Source of the DNA: Leptobrachium leishanense
Lineage: Eukaryota; Chordata; Amphibia; Anura; Megophryidae
Assembly: GCA_009667805.1 (NCBI GenBank)
Contig: CM019070.1
Span: 52,872,451 to 52,936,450 of the forward strand
DNA length: 64,000 nucleotides
Reading direction: 5' to 3'
Both the position numbers and the translations under genes were made by a program. Positions 22,241 through 32,806 of this stretch are shown here, in pieces. How positions within the stretch are numbered: the first letter of the stretch is position 1; every line of letters starts with the position of its first letter. The notes beneath the pieces were generated by a model. The model searched no databases, was not told where the DNA came from, and was given only the letters and a program-made list of their open reading frames with translations.

Positions 22241-25200
22241 CTACAATTCTATGGTCGATACGACAGACTCCTGGATCTGCGGTAGTGTCGACAAACTCTG
22301 AGTCGTTCGCCTATGTTTGGATCTGAATTCCGTCCACCAATACCATGTCCTAAAGTATGTGTCAAAGTCCTGTTCAAGAGTGTAATGCAGTTCTTCCAGT
22401 TCCCTGACATATTCTACTCTATCAATCCAGTCAAAGATCGTAGGTGGCGACCTCTGTTTCCAATATCTTGGGATTAATGCTCGCGCTGCGTTAAGGAGGT
22501 GCACCGTCACAGATTTCACATATTTATTTACGGACAAGGGGATGACATGTAGAAAGGCCACCTTAGGATGGAATGGCAAGTCTAAAGTCGTTACCTCAGT
22601 AATATATGTCCAAACCACCTCCCAAAACGATTGTATGTCAGGACAATCCACCAAATGTGTAGAAACGTACCCCTATGCCGTTGACATCTCCAGCAATCAG
22701 GAGAAGCCGTTGGGTAAATTGCATGCAGACGAGTTGGGGTCAAGTACCATCTAGAAATCAACTTATAATTAGTTTCCTGTACTGCAAGGGCTCTAGAGGA
22801 GTGAAACATCACTTGAAATGCCGTCGACCACTCCTCAGGAGTCAGCTGCTGAGGGAGCTCAGATGACCATTTTGTTGTATATGAGGGTAAGGTTTTATAC
22901 CGAGCCGTCAAAATAAGAGAATACATGTATGAGAGTAAATGCGGAGGTGGCGGGTCTGATATACATATTGTCTCAAAAGTAGTCAGAGCTGTAGGTGTAG
23001 TATTGTCAGTCTTAAGTATCTGTGTAGTGATAAAATGTTGCAACTGTAGATAGTTATATTTCCGTAATGGTGTGCTCAGACGATCTCCCAATAGATCATT
23101 GAGCGAGATCAGACCTTCCGGTCCCACACAAGCCCTAAGAGGGACATACGGGCTGTCGTAATCCAATCCCAGAAAGGACCTGTCTTTACCTGGGGGAAAG
23201 TCTGGATTATGGGTAATCGGAGTCAGCAAAGAAGGCAAGGGAGAGAAGCCCAGAAGCGTGCGCTGTTTACGCCATCTCTTTAACGTCGGGCTAATTGTTG
23301 GGTGTGGAATGGGGACTAATGTTTCTATGGTCACAGTCTGCCATGGGGCCGAGACTATAGGAACCGTGAGAAAAAGCTGTTCTAAATATACCCATAGTTT
23401 ATGAGGGGGTGACATCGACCAGTCACTAAGTCTCGTCAGTAATGCTGCGTCGTAATAGAATTCTAGATGTGGTAGGCCCAGGCCCCCTCCCGATTTGGGG
23501 CGGACAAGGACATCATACGATATCCGCGGTTTGTGATCGCTCCATATAAATTTCAGAAAGAGGGTTTTCAGGAGCTAAAGAAGGATATTGGTAATGGCAA
23601 TAGGTATTGTCTGAAAGAGATACAAAAATTTTGGCAGAACAGTCATTTTTAAAATATTAATACGTCCAAACCATGAGAACTGAGGTTTGTGCCAGTCTTT
23701 AAGGTCTCGAGTTACCCGGTTGATTAGAGGAACGTAGTTAAGGTCAAATAAGGACGTTAAATCCGACGGAAGCTGTATGCCCAGGTATTGGATAGCTTTA
23801 GTGGGCCAAGAAAATGGGGCCAGGCGTTGTAGCGCCTCTTTAGTAAGTGATGGTATGCCCACCCCCAATATTTCGCACTTATCAGTATTGATTTTGAAGT
23901 TCGACACTTCGGCATATTTCTCTACCTCTATTAAAAAGGCCTCAATAGAACGAACCGGATCTAATAAGGTAAGGAGAATGTCATCAGCAAATGCAGAAAT
24001 TTTATAGTGGTGGAAAGGCAAAGTTACGCCCTGAATGTTATCGTTATCTCTAATCCGCTGTAAGAACGGTTCTAAGGTCATGATGAATAAGAGCGGGGAT
24101 AGGGGACAACCCTGGCGCGTACCATTGGAGATCTTTATCGGTGTAGAAAGCACCCCGTTAATTCGGAGGACCGCCGTCGGGTTATTATATAATGCTGAAA
24201 TCCAGGTCAGCCATCTCGGTCCCAGGCCAAACTTCTCCAGGACAGCCATCAAGAAGGTCCAATCTAACTCTATCGAACGCCTTTTCAGCGTCGACAGAGA
24301 GAAGACCATCGGCATGCGCGCCGAGTGCGCCCTATGAATCAAATTGATAGCCCGGTATGTATTATCTCGTGCTCCTCTCTGATGTATGAATCCTACCTGA
24401 TCAGGATGGATCAGGGAAGGTAAAAAGGGGCTTAAGCGCATAGCCATCATCTTTGCCATCAATTTAATATCATTGTTAATTAGCGAGATCGGGCGGTAGT
24501 TCTGACACTGCGTAGGATCCTTCCCTGGTTTCGGGATGAGGGCTATCGTTGCCTCCAATGCCGATTTAGGGAAGCCTTTGTCATCATCTAGGGCATTTAG
24601 CGAGTGGAGTAAGGGAGGGCCTAAGAGGAGTAAAAAGGTTTTATAATAGGCTATAGAAAACCCGTCCGGGCCCGGACTCTTTCCAGTGGGGGTTGCCTTT
24701 AACCCTTTCGCTGCTGAGGCTTTTCCCGCCCCTGTGCTGAGGTCATTTTTTACCTGTTTTGCGCATCATGTTTAAACCTGTTTTGAAGGCTTATTTTAGT
24801 ATATGACATCGACATATTATATATCGTTCTTTCCGTCAGACTCGGTAGATTCATAATATGTCATTATTATATGTATACGTTATGTCATGTTTGTATATTA
24901 TAACAAAAAATGCAATAAAATATGTATTTTCAATAATTTACAGCGTGTAAAGTGTTTTTTTCCACATTTTAACATGCGAGCAATTGCGGTTATATTTTGT
25001 ATGGGGTGCGCTTGTTAAAAAAATTAGAGATGGGGTCTCGTTACATTTTTTTTTGGGGAAAATGACACCATTTTAACAAACGCACCGCATACAAAAATCG
25101 TTAATGCAGCATCATTGTTCACATTATAATTGAAATGGGAACAATATTGCTGCATTAACAAAACAAAAAAAAAAAAAAAAGTGTTTATTTTTTTTTTTAA

Positions 25201-27327
25201 TTTTTTTTTTTTAATTTTTTTTTTAATTTTTATTTTCTTTTTTTTTTTTTTTTACAATTTTTTTACTTTCATGTTTGGTATCGTTGGAACGGCCATGCTC
25301 TGGCCGATCCAACGATATCAAAATTTAACCCCTAACTGCCACGGATCGGGAGATAGGGAGTTCATTGGAACTCCCTATCTCCACACTTCGTGGCAGTTAG
25401 GGGTTAATGCTAGGACTGGCGTCATCGTGCTGCGCACGATGACGCCAGTCCTCTGGGGGAGTTCCCGGAAGCTTGGCCGACATCCAAGATGTCGGCCAGC
25501 TCCCGGGAAGGATCGCAAATCGGCGCTTTTCAGCGCCGATTTGCGATCCAGCTCCCCAGGGGTTAATGCCAGGCATCATTTGGAAGGGCAGGCTGTGCCC
25601 TTCCAAATGATGCCTGGGTTAAGCCCCTGTGAGCCGCCGATCGGGAGGGAGAGAGGTCCGAAGGACCTCCCCCCCTCCCTTTCAGGCGCCTCCTCCGCAC
25701 ATGCGGGGGGGGCGCCTGAATTATGTGTCATCGCGGGGGCGCGATGACACATAATAATGGCGGCCACTGCTCCGGATGCCGGGCTGACATCCAGGATGTC
25801 AGCCCGCACCGGAGGGGCCAGCGATCGGCCGGAACCCGGCCGAACGCTGACCCCAATGCGAGGACGCGCTCAGCGCGTCCTCCGCATACCAGCGGGAATG
25901 CTGAGGACGCGCTGAGCGCGTCCTTAGCATTCAAGTGGTTAAAGCAGCTGTCAGCTCGCTCAGGTTGAAAGGGGCGTCCAGAGCCTCGGTCTCCGTCTCT
26001 GTTAGTTTCGCCTGTAAGGATTTGTCTAGATACTCAGCTATGAGGGAAGTCGAAGGCTTGTCTGGACGTAGGGAATACAGCGACTGGTAGTAGTTTATAA
26101 ATTGGTCAGTAATCTCTGTGTTCAAGGATAGAAGGCGACCCGTGGAAGACTTTAGTTTGGGGATATAAGTGGCTTGGTATTTCTGGCGTAGAGCCCTAGC
26201 CAACAGCTTACCACACCTATTTCCATGAACATAATATGAGTGTTTGGTAAGCAAGAGTGAACGGCTGGCCTGCTGGTGCAAGAGCTGTCGTAAGTCAGCC
26301 CTCAGCGCCACCAGTGCCGTGTAGTGTTCAACCGACTCAGTAGCCTTGTGTAACTCCTCGGCTACCTGGATTTCAGCAAGTAAGGCTTGAGTTTTAGCTA
26401 ATTTTTCCCGTTTACGTCTAGCTCCAATTTGAATAAGGGTTCCCCGTATAACACATTTGTGGGCCTCCCACAAGACCGTGGCCTTCACATCGTCGGTATC
26501 ATTATCTACAAAATATTGTGTGATAGCCTCAGAAATACGTTCCCTCTCTACAATGTCATTTAGTATCGTACCATTCAGTCGCCATTGGAAAGATTTACGG
26601 GGCATAGACGGCAAGGAGAGGATCAGGAATACTGGGGCATGATCTGACCATGTAATATTGCCAATGCTAACCGATTTGACATATCCTAGGTCTGAGTGAC
26701 GCAACAGGAATAGATCCAGGCGAGAGTAAACTCTGGCAGCGGCTGAATAGTACGTAAAGTCCCGTCCAAGCGGGTGCATTGCCCGCCAACAATCAACCAA
26801 GCGAGCCTGATGTAATAGTTGGTGAAATCTCCGTCGTTTAGACGAAGGGACCGAAGCCGGTGAGGGAGACGCCTCTCCCGGGGTATCAGGTGAAACATTG
26901 AAATCCCCTCCACATATCAACGTGCCTTCTGCAAAGTTTTCTAGCTTCGTCAGAATTTTCCTAGGAACGTACATTGCTTTATGTTCGGGAGGTAACAATT
27001 AGCCAGGGTGACTTGCAGAGACCCCAAAAGGCCTTTTACAAACAGATATCGTCCCCCCGGATCCGCCCGTTGCGCCTGGCACACAAATGGTACGTGTGCC
27101 GCTGTTAGGATGGCAACACCTCGCGACTTAGAATTGGAAAAGTTACCATAAAAACATTGAGGATAATAACGGGAGCATAAACGAACGGACGTATCACTGC
27201 GTATATGTGTTTCCTGTAAAAACACCACCTCTCCTCTCATACGTTGTAAGTCGTGTAGCGCCATGCGGCGTTTAGCCGGATGGTTAAGGCCTCTCACATT
27301 GAGAGTGATAACTCGCAAATCAGCCAT
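22241..27327 (-). pseudogene. L1 ORF2 (endonuclease-reverse transcriptase), disrupted
   Basis: The endonuclease starts at 27327 (MADLRVITLNVRGL, FLQETHI). Its frame shifts near 26950-26998 and then continues with GGDFNV and SDHAPVFL. The TTAA element interrupts at 25938. The reverse transcriptase follows (24558-23575) with NYRPISL, QVGFIHQRGARDN, GTRQGCPLSPLLF and FADDILL. Motif A lies in another frame through two nearby indels (around 24270-24300). The C-terminal part continues in frames 23415-22591 and 22654-22241 with a further shift near 22620. The protein cannot be functional. Confidence 0.88.
24703..25938. mobile_element. Hairpin-chain TTAA element, copy 1 (nested in L1 ORF2)
   Basis: TTAA flanks at 24699-24702 and 25939-25942. 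The left end is CCCTTTCGCTGCTGAGGC, the right end GCATTCAAGTGG; read inward both begin TTAACC. The left half is AT-rich with long inverted words (TTTTGTATGGGGTGCGCTTG with its partner, TAATGCAGCATCATTGTTC with its partner). The right 600 bp is a series of about a dozen back-to-back hairpins: 25325-25406, 25412-25452, 25475-25497, 25510-25549, 25570-25616, 25653-25669, 25681-25720, 25720-25755, 25781-25805, 25815-25855, 25860-25882, 25897-25932. TTAA flanks suggest piggyBac-type mobilisation. No ORF is present. Confidence 0.85.
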
Positions 27328-27795
27328 GGCAAGAACTGTAGAGACTTAATGCTCTTGACGCAACCTGATTGAAGGTGTAGTTGAACCCTGGAAAGACCAG
27401 CAGTCTCCCAGAGGGATATACCGTGCCAGCAACATCTTTAAAACAGTATAATGCATTGTATAAACTAAACAAACATATTAAACCTAACCAAAAATTAAAC
27501 ATTGTGCATTGGCGCTGAAGCCCAAAATGGACTAAATCCCTTACGGGATACCTTATGGAGAAAAGTGTAGTGGAAAAAACCCACCACATTAAGGCAGTCA
27601 AAAATTTAGCACCGTGCGGGGTAGCGGCAATGTAAAACAGTATAGTTGCCGAACCAAAAACCTGCAGACCGGCCGGTCTACAACCAAAAACTCTGAGATC
27701 GGTCGGAGACCAAGAAGACATAACACCCGGGCAAGCCTTTGCAATCAAATGGATATAAAGAAACAGTCAGCCGACTGTAAGGCCTGACAGTCCCC

Positions 27796-28884
27796 TCATG
27801 GAGGGTCCGGAGAACCTCGTTCGGCTCCACGTGCTGTATCCAGGGGGCGTCGACGATCCCGTCTAGCCGTGCGCCATGGCTGATGTTGTGGCATCGGTGG
27901 GGGAGGCGTGTTCGGGTCTCCTCCAAACCATCCCCGTATAGTAACTGGAGAAAGTTCCAGCGCTTGTAAAAAATCTGGTACATCCTCTGGGGCAGAAATA
28001 CTCAGTGTTCTGTTGTCTACTCGAACGTGTAGTGCAAACGGATATCCCCATCGATATCGTATGGAGCGTGCCCGAAGTTGGTCTGTGATGGGCTTCAATT
28101 CTCTCCTGGCTAAAAGAGTAGATCTGGATACGTCTTGGAATAATTCCACTGTGTGATCATCAAATATAATCGAAGGCATGTTCCTCGCCGCTTTCATTAC
28201 CTCCTCCTTCAGGGTAAAGTGATGTATTCGGCAGATAACGTCTCTAGGAGCCGAGTTTGGGGCGCCTCTGGCTCGTAAGGCTCTGTGAGCGCGGTCAAGG
28301 TGAAAAGGCGTATCATGGGGGCGTTGGAGTAGTTCGTTAAATAGAGTTTGCAGAGTCAGATTTATGTTTTCAGTGGCACCCTGAGGAGCTTCCGGGAGAC
28401 CCCTCACACGTATATTATTGCGTCTCCCTCTGTTATCCAGATCATCCACCCAGCGAAATAAGGAGGCAATCTGTGTAGCCTGCGCGCTCAAGAGTGTCTC
28501 AAAGTGCTGGGTTTGAGTAAATGTAGCTTCCCTGTCTTCTTCCAAGTCCTGCACCCTGCCCCCCAAGTGTTTAACATCCGCCCCCAGTTCCTCAAAGCGC
28601 GCATAGAATTTGGCCTCCAGCCTGGCAAAAAGACCTTCCAGATCCGCTTTAGTGGGCAGTAATTTCAGCGCATCTCTCACCTCCAAGTCGTCCACGCTGT
28701 CAGCAGACAGTGCGGGGCTTCCCGGGCCTCTCACGTTCTCTGTGACCGGCGCCATCTTGAAATCGCGGCCTACTTGTGTCGCCAGCGCCGCACCACTCAA
28801 ATAATGCCGCATGGGTGAAGCAGAGGTCGGCGCTGGGGTGCTCGGGCGGCTCATCTGTGTGTTGGTCCGCTTTTTGGGTCCCAT
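27796..28884 (-). CDS. L1 ORF1 protein (RNA-binding chaperone), intact open frame
   Basis: The 362-residue frame is uninterrupted. An N-terminal disordered Pro/Ser part is followed by a heptad-rich coiled coil (about residues 75-165, KADLEGLFARLEAKFYARFE). The RRM follows with RRNNIRVRGLPE, then DRAHRALRA and the C-terminal domain (DVICRIHHFTLKEEVMKAAR). This is the domain order of L1 ORF1p, which trimerises and coats L1 RNA. The C-terminus is proline/arginine-rich. It may still be translatable, although its partner ORF2 is broken. Confidence 0.88.
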   Translation of the reverse strand: MGPKKRTNTQMSRPSTPAPTSASPMRHYLSGAALATQVGRDFKMAPVTENVRGPGSPALSADSVDDLEVRDALKLLPTKADLEGLFARLEAKFYARFEELGADVKHLGGRVQDLEEDREATFTQTQHFETLLSAQATQIASLFRWVDDLDNRGRRNNIRVRGLPEAPQGATENINLTLQTLFNELLQRPHDTPFHLDRAHRALRARGAPNSAPRDVICRIHHFTLKEEVMKAARNMPSIIFDDHTVELFQDVSRSTLLARRELKPITDQLRARSIRYRWGYPFALHVRVDNRTLSISAPEDVPDFLQALELSPVTIRGWFGGDPNTPPPPMPQHQPWRTARRDRRRPLDTARGAERGSPDPP

Positions 28885-28984
28885 CAGTGTGTCTGACTGC
28901 TGTCTTTCTGTGCTTGTGAAGTGCCCGGGTGAGGAGCTCCTCGATCAGGCAGCCATCTCGGATCGCGTCAAGCCACGCCCCCCC

Positions 28985-28999
28985 GGTGTAATGGTTTTT
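28985..28999. repeat. Target-site duplication of the L1, right copy
   Basis: GGTGTAATGGTTTTT is identical to 21817-21831. Confidence 0.85.
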
Positions 29000-29090
29000 A
29001 ACTTATGTGGTAATATAATTGTCTTGAAGTTTGACACAAAGGCCTTGGGTTTATTTTCAGTCAAACAGAAAAGAAACCCATCGACCTTAA

Positions 29091-30285
29091 CCCTTTCGCT
29101 GCTGAGGCGTTTCACGCCCCTGTGCTGAGGTCATTTTTACCGGTTTTGCTCATCATGTTTAAACGTGTTTTGAAGGCTTATTTTAGTATATTACCCAGAC
29201 ATATTATATTTTGTTCCTTCCGTAGATTCATAATATGTCATTATTATATGTATACGTTATGTCATGTCTGTATATTATAACAAAAAATGCAATAAAATAT
29301 GTATTTTCAATAATTTACGTGTAAAGTGTTTTTTTTTCACATTTTAACATGCGAGCAATTGCGGTTATATTTTGTATGGGGTGCGCTTGTTAAAAAAATT
29401 AGAGATGGGGTCTCGTTACATTTTTTTTTGGGGAAAATTACGCGATTTTTAACAAACGCACCGCATACAAAAATCGTTAGTGCAGCATCATTGTTCACAT
29501 TATAATTGAAATGGGAACAATATTGCTGCATTAACGAACCAAAAAAAAGAAAAAAAAATATTTTTTTTTTTAAATATATTTTTATTTTTAATTTTTTTTA
29601 AAAACTTTTTTCACTTTCATGTTTGGTATCGTTGGAACGGCCATGCTCTGGCCGATCCAACCATACCAAACATTAACCCCTAACTGCCACAGATCGGGAG
29701 ATAGGGAGTTCATTGGAACTCCCTATCTCCACCGTTGGTGGCAGTTAGGGGTTAACTCTAGGACTGGCGTCATCGTGCTACGCACGATGACGCCAGTCCT
29801 CAGGGGGAGTTCCCGGAGGCTTGGCCGACATCCAAGATGTCGGCCAGCTCCGGGAAAGGATCGCGAACCGGCGCTTTTCAGCGCCGATTCGCGATCCGGC
29901 TCCCCAGGGGTTAATGCCAGGCACCATTTGGAAGGGCAGGCTGTGCCCTTCCAAATGGTGCCTGGGTTAACCCCCGCAACGCCGCCGATCGGGAGGGAGA
30001 GAGGTCCGAAGGACCTCCCCCCCTCCCTTTCAGGCGCCTCCTCCGCACATGCGGGGGGGGCGCCTGAATTAGGTGTCATCGCGCAGCCGCGATGACACCT
30101 AATTCGGCGGCTGCGGTTCCGGATGCCGGGCTGACATCGAGGATGTCAGCCCGCACCGGGGGGGCCAGCGATCGGCCGGAACCCGGCCGAACGCTGACCC
30201 CAATGGGAGGACGCGCTCAGCGCGTCCTCCGCACAGCAGCGGTAATGCGGAGGACGCGCTCAGCGCGTCCTCCGCATTGAAGTGG
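29091..30285. mobile_element. Hairpin-chain TTAA element, copy 2
   Basis: TTAA flanks at 29087-29090 and 30286-30289. It matches copy 1 in order and orientation, and lies about 100 bp beyond the 5' end of the L1. Hairpins with at least 17-bp perfect arms include those at about 29761-29801, 29932-29963, 30064-30104 and 30244-30280. Several differences from copy 1 are paired across stems (see findings). Confidence 0.85.
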
Positions 30286-30625
30286 TTAAAAAGGCATGAC
30301 TGAATTGCAAGGTCACACCAGTATTTTAATTTCCAGCAATACATACAAATGAAAAAAGGCTGTCGTGTTTTGTAAGCAAGGTGTGGCGCTGCCTAACAAA
30401 CCATGGTGACCACCAGGGCTAGACATTTTAATGCCTGTTGCTTCTGTTACAAAATATTTGAATACTTCATTATTCCAATCTACACAAGGGACTTTGTTAT
30501 TATTATTGTCATCATTTATGTAGCCTAAAAGAAAAAAAAATGTGTTGCTCTGCACACTGAAGAAACAAGGGTGCACTCCCTAAAAAGAGGCTTCCCAAAA
30601 AACCTCCAGAGCTTTAGAAAAATAT
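30286..30625. other. RPAP2 intron, nothing recognised
   Basis: Only a short ATT/ATTATT microsatellite near 30495-30520 and an A-run were seen. Confidence 0.35.
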
Positions 30626-30993
30626 CCAAAAAGGATGCACTCCAGTAGCAAAATTTAATTTATTAGTGCAAAAAAAATAACAATAAAATATGACATATAT
30701 ATATATATATATGTAGCAAAAAATCTCAAATGACAATAGAAAGATTAATAATCCAAAAATAGAACCAATATGAAAAAGTAAACATCAATTACCCGGCACT
30801 TCTGAAAATAGCAAGCAGAGAGCGGAGCCAAGGATCCCAACGGTTCGACTTCAGTCTTTATCAAGGGATAAGATTATTGATCTTCCTATTGTCATTTGAG
30901 ATTTTTTGCTACATATATATATGTGTCATATTTTATGGTGTTATTTTTTGCACTAATAAATTGAATTTTGCTACTGGAGTGCATCCTTTTTGG
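30626..30993. mobile_element. Inverted-repeat element with a GAAC-type hammerhead-like word
   Basis: CCAAAAAGGATGCACTCCAG with TAGCAAAATTTAATTTATTA is mirrored by TAATAAATTGAATTTTGCTA and CTGGAGTGCATCCTTTTTGG. A second pair lies inside. Between the arms the minus strand reads TTGATAAAGACTGAAGTCGAACCGTTGG at about 30839-30866, in three parts: TTGATAAAG, the stem GACTGAAGTC and GAACCGTTGG. This has the layout of the hammerhead-like motif at 2369. AT repeats flank the arms. Confidence 0.6.
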
Positions 30994-30999
30994 TTATTT

Positions 31000-31133
31000 T
31001 TCATCATTTATATAGCGCCAGCAGGTTCGCAGAGCTTTACAATAACCAAAAGGGAACAAGATACAGATAAATGGAGAAGGGATGGAAACAAGAGGTGCAG
31101 GAGGGCCTTGCTCATAGGACTTGCAATTTAATA
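31000..31133 (-). mobile_element. L2-like LINE 3' tail abutting RPAP2 exon 3
   Basis: The minus strand reads TTGCAAGTCCTATGAGCAAG, TTATTGTAAAGCTCTGCGAA and CTGGCGCTATATAAATGATG, the tail seen at 17318. It begins within about 15 nt of the exon 3 donor. Confidence 0.7.
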
Positions 31134-31138
31134 CCTAC

Positions 31139-31253
31139 ACAGTCAACTAGGAAATCCTCTGTAACGTCATCTTCAAGTAGACTTTCCACAATTTGCAGAG
31201 CCTTCTTTTCAGATTCGATTTTGCGTTTAACAGCAATCTCTAAAGCAGCTCTC
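31139..31253 (-). CDS. RPAP2: RPAP2 exon 3, start of the conserved RTR1 domain
   Basis: The 115-nt exon encodes a segment with the recognisable blocks [17 protein letters not shown] and [17 protein letters not shown], which align with the human RPAP2 region before the zinc-binding core. The acceptor is CTCTGCAG and the donor GTAGGT, leaving in phase 0. A LINE 3' tail in the same orientation begins only about a dozen bases downstream of the donor (see findings). Confidence 0.9.
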
Positions 31254-31392
31254 CTGCAGAGGCAAGAAAAATAAAATGCCTCTATTCATTATTTGTAAAC
31301 ATCAGGGAAGGAGTAGAAAAACACAGCCATAAACTGATTGTGCCACAAACTCACATATTATATTGTTTACAAAAACACATTTTACTACTCAC

Positions 31393-31438
31393 CTCTTGGC
31401 TGTATCTTCACTATTGACGTCACTGACTGGAGACTTGC
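31393..31438 (-). CDS. RPAP2: RPAP2 exon 2
   Basis: This 46-nt exon enters in phase 1 and leaves in phase 2, between acceptor TTTTAG and donor GTGAGT. It encodes about GKSPVSDVNSEDTAKR, a polar linker that leads into the conserved basic-helical segment of exon 3. Homology alone is weak because the segment is variable. The assignment rests on clean splice sites and exact phase agreement with both neighbours. Confidence 0.72.
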
Positions 31439-31585
31439 CTAAAATCAGAAGTTAAAGATTTATTTATAAAATCGCACAGAAACAAAGTAATTTTTAAAGA
31501 ACTATGTAATGAACCCCTCTACCTCCTTGACATTTTTATTTATTTTTACTAGTTTGGTCTTTAATCTAGCACTGAATGTGTACAC

Positions 31586-31772
31586 TAGTGCTTCCCAAAC
31601 CTGTCCTTGTGTAACTCTAGCAGATCAGATTTTAAGGATCACCTTGGGGAAATACAGTCTGAATGTCGCAATCACTGAGCAGCAAATCCTATCACCTGTG
31701 CTGTGCTTCAGATATCTGGCAAACCTGGCCTGCTAGGGTCCTAAGAACCAGGGTTGGGAATCACTGATGCAG
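31586..31772. mobile_element. hAT-like MITE (CAGTGGTTCC family), copy 2, inverted
   Basis: AGTGCTTCCCAAACCTG at the left and CAGGGTTGGGAATCACT at the right. The interior is GAGCAGCAAATC and CTTCAGATATCTGGCAAACC, the complement of the copy at 18508. Confidence 0.75.
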
Positions 31773-31889
31773 ATACACATCTCTAGGTAGTGATAGTTTA
31801 ATTTGCGCATTGAATTTATATGCCATACATACATACATACATACATAATCCACAAGGGACTGGTGCTGTGGATATTATATACAGTGTTG

Positions 31890-32020
31890 TCTGGGTTGTT
31901 CTCACATTACTGCTCTTTGTATTTCTGTAACAATTCAATGTTCTTGAACCCAGGACATACTTGAAAACGAGATAAATCTCAATGTATCCTTCCTGCTAAA
32001 ATATTTTATAAATAAATACA
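31890..32020 (+). mobile_element. LINE 3' tail (same family as 15255-15438)
   Basis: TTTGTATTTCTGTAACAATT, TTCAATGTTCTTGAACCCAG, ATCTCAATGTATCCTTCCTG and a terminal ATAAATAAAT. Confidence 0.8.
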
Positions 32021-32185
32021 ATTTAAAAAAAAATAAAAAAATCTGCAAAAGCGTGGTATGATGGGTTTGTGGCTTGAATGGGTCTCAGAAAACGTTTTTC
32101 AGTAATATTTTATTCCTACCTACCCCTCCCTGCATATATGCTTCATCACAGTGGCAGGGGTGTGTTTATATACATATAAAAGGGG

Positions 32186-32780
32186 TTATTCAATAGAGAA
32201 TTTGCCACCGAATGATGCATTTTCCTCACACAATGCAATTTTGTGGCAGTTCGTCTATTCACTAAGCTGATAATTTTGGTGAATAGACGAACAATACTGG
32301 TGACTGGACAGTGAAATACAGTGCAGTTCACCACAGAACGGCGACAGCGAAATTCTACCAGAGAAGTAATGGCTGATCTATTCAGAGAACGCCGAACTGA
32401 ATCCAAAGTGGCAACGAAATGCCCTGATTTTCGGTGATTCAGGTTGACAGGTTTAAACAGGCGAATCCCATAGGATTCAATGTAAAAAAAAAAAACTATT
32501 ATTTTTTTTAATTCAATAGTTTATTCTTTTAATTTTCAGCCTTTTTTTTTTTTAATTAATTTTTTGGAACACCTTTATGTATTTTTTATATCTTTATGAT
32601 GACATTTTTGATTCCTCGAATAGACCTTTTTTTATTATTTACTCACATTTTAATTCATTTTTATTGGTTTAAACACCTATTAGAAAGTTTTTTTTTCTTC
32701 TTCTCCACGATAGGCGCACTTCGGGGAACCCTGCGGTGAATAGTGAATTCGCCACAGGGTCGGCGAAAGGGGCAAACGCA
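32186..32780. mobile_element. Large fold-back repeat, copy 2
   Basis: GGGGTTATTCAATAGAGAAT at the left, then GCAGTTCACCACAGAAC, AGGCGAATCCCATAGGATTC and an AT-rich centre. Near the right end CCCTGCGGTGAATAGTGAAT is found. The order matches 53134-54051. The left end resembles the small fold-back MITEs. Confidence 0.65.
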
Positions 32781-32806
32781 CCAAACCAGAAAGCATCTAA
32801 AATACC

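Larger units (their letters stand above)
21832..28984 (-). mobile_element. L1-type LINE, full length, with a nested TTAA element
   Basis: The element is in minus orientation. Its 5' end at 28984 starts with a G-run followed by CGTGGCTTGACGCGATCC. Its poly-A end lies at 21832-21836. It is bounded by the 15-bp duplication GGTGTAATGGTTTTT. It carries ORF1 (27796-28884) and a damaged ORF2 (27327 to about 22241). Without the nested 1.24-kb element (24703-25938) it is about 5.9 kb, the normal L1 size. It lies in RPAP2 intron 3, in the same orientation as the gene. Confidence 0.9.

Noticed and set aside
25130..25968. Plus- and minus-strand frames of up to 205 codons over the hairpin-chain element (and equivalents at 29619-30095)
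   Set aside because: Palindromic stems give mirrored frames on both strands. The frames are not conserved between the two copies beyond the DNA similarity and have no recognisable domain.
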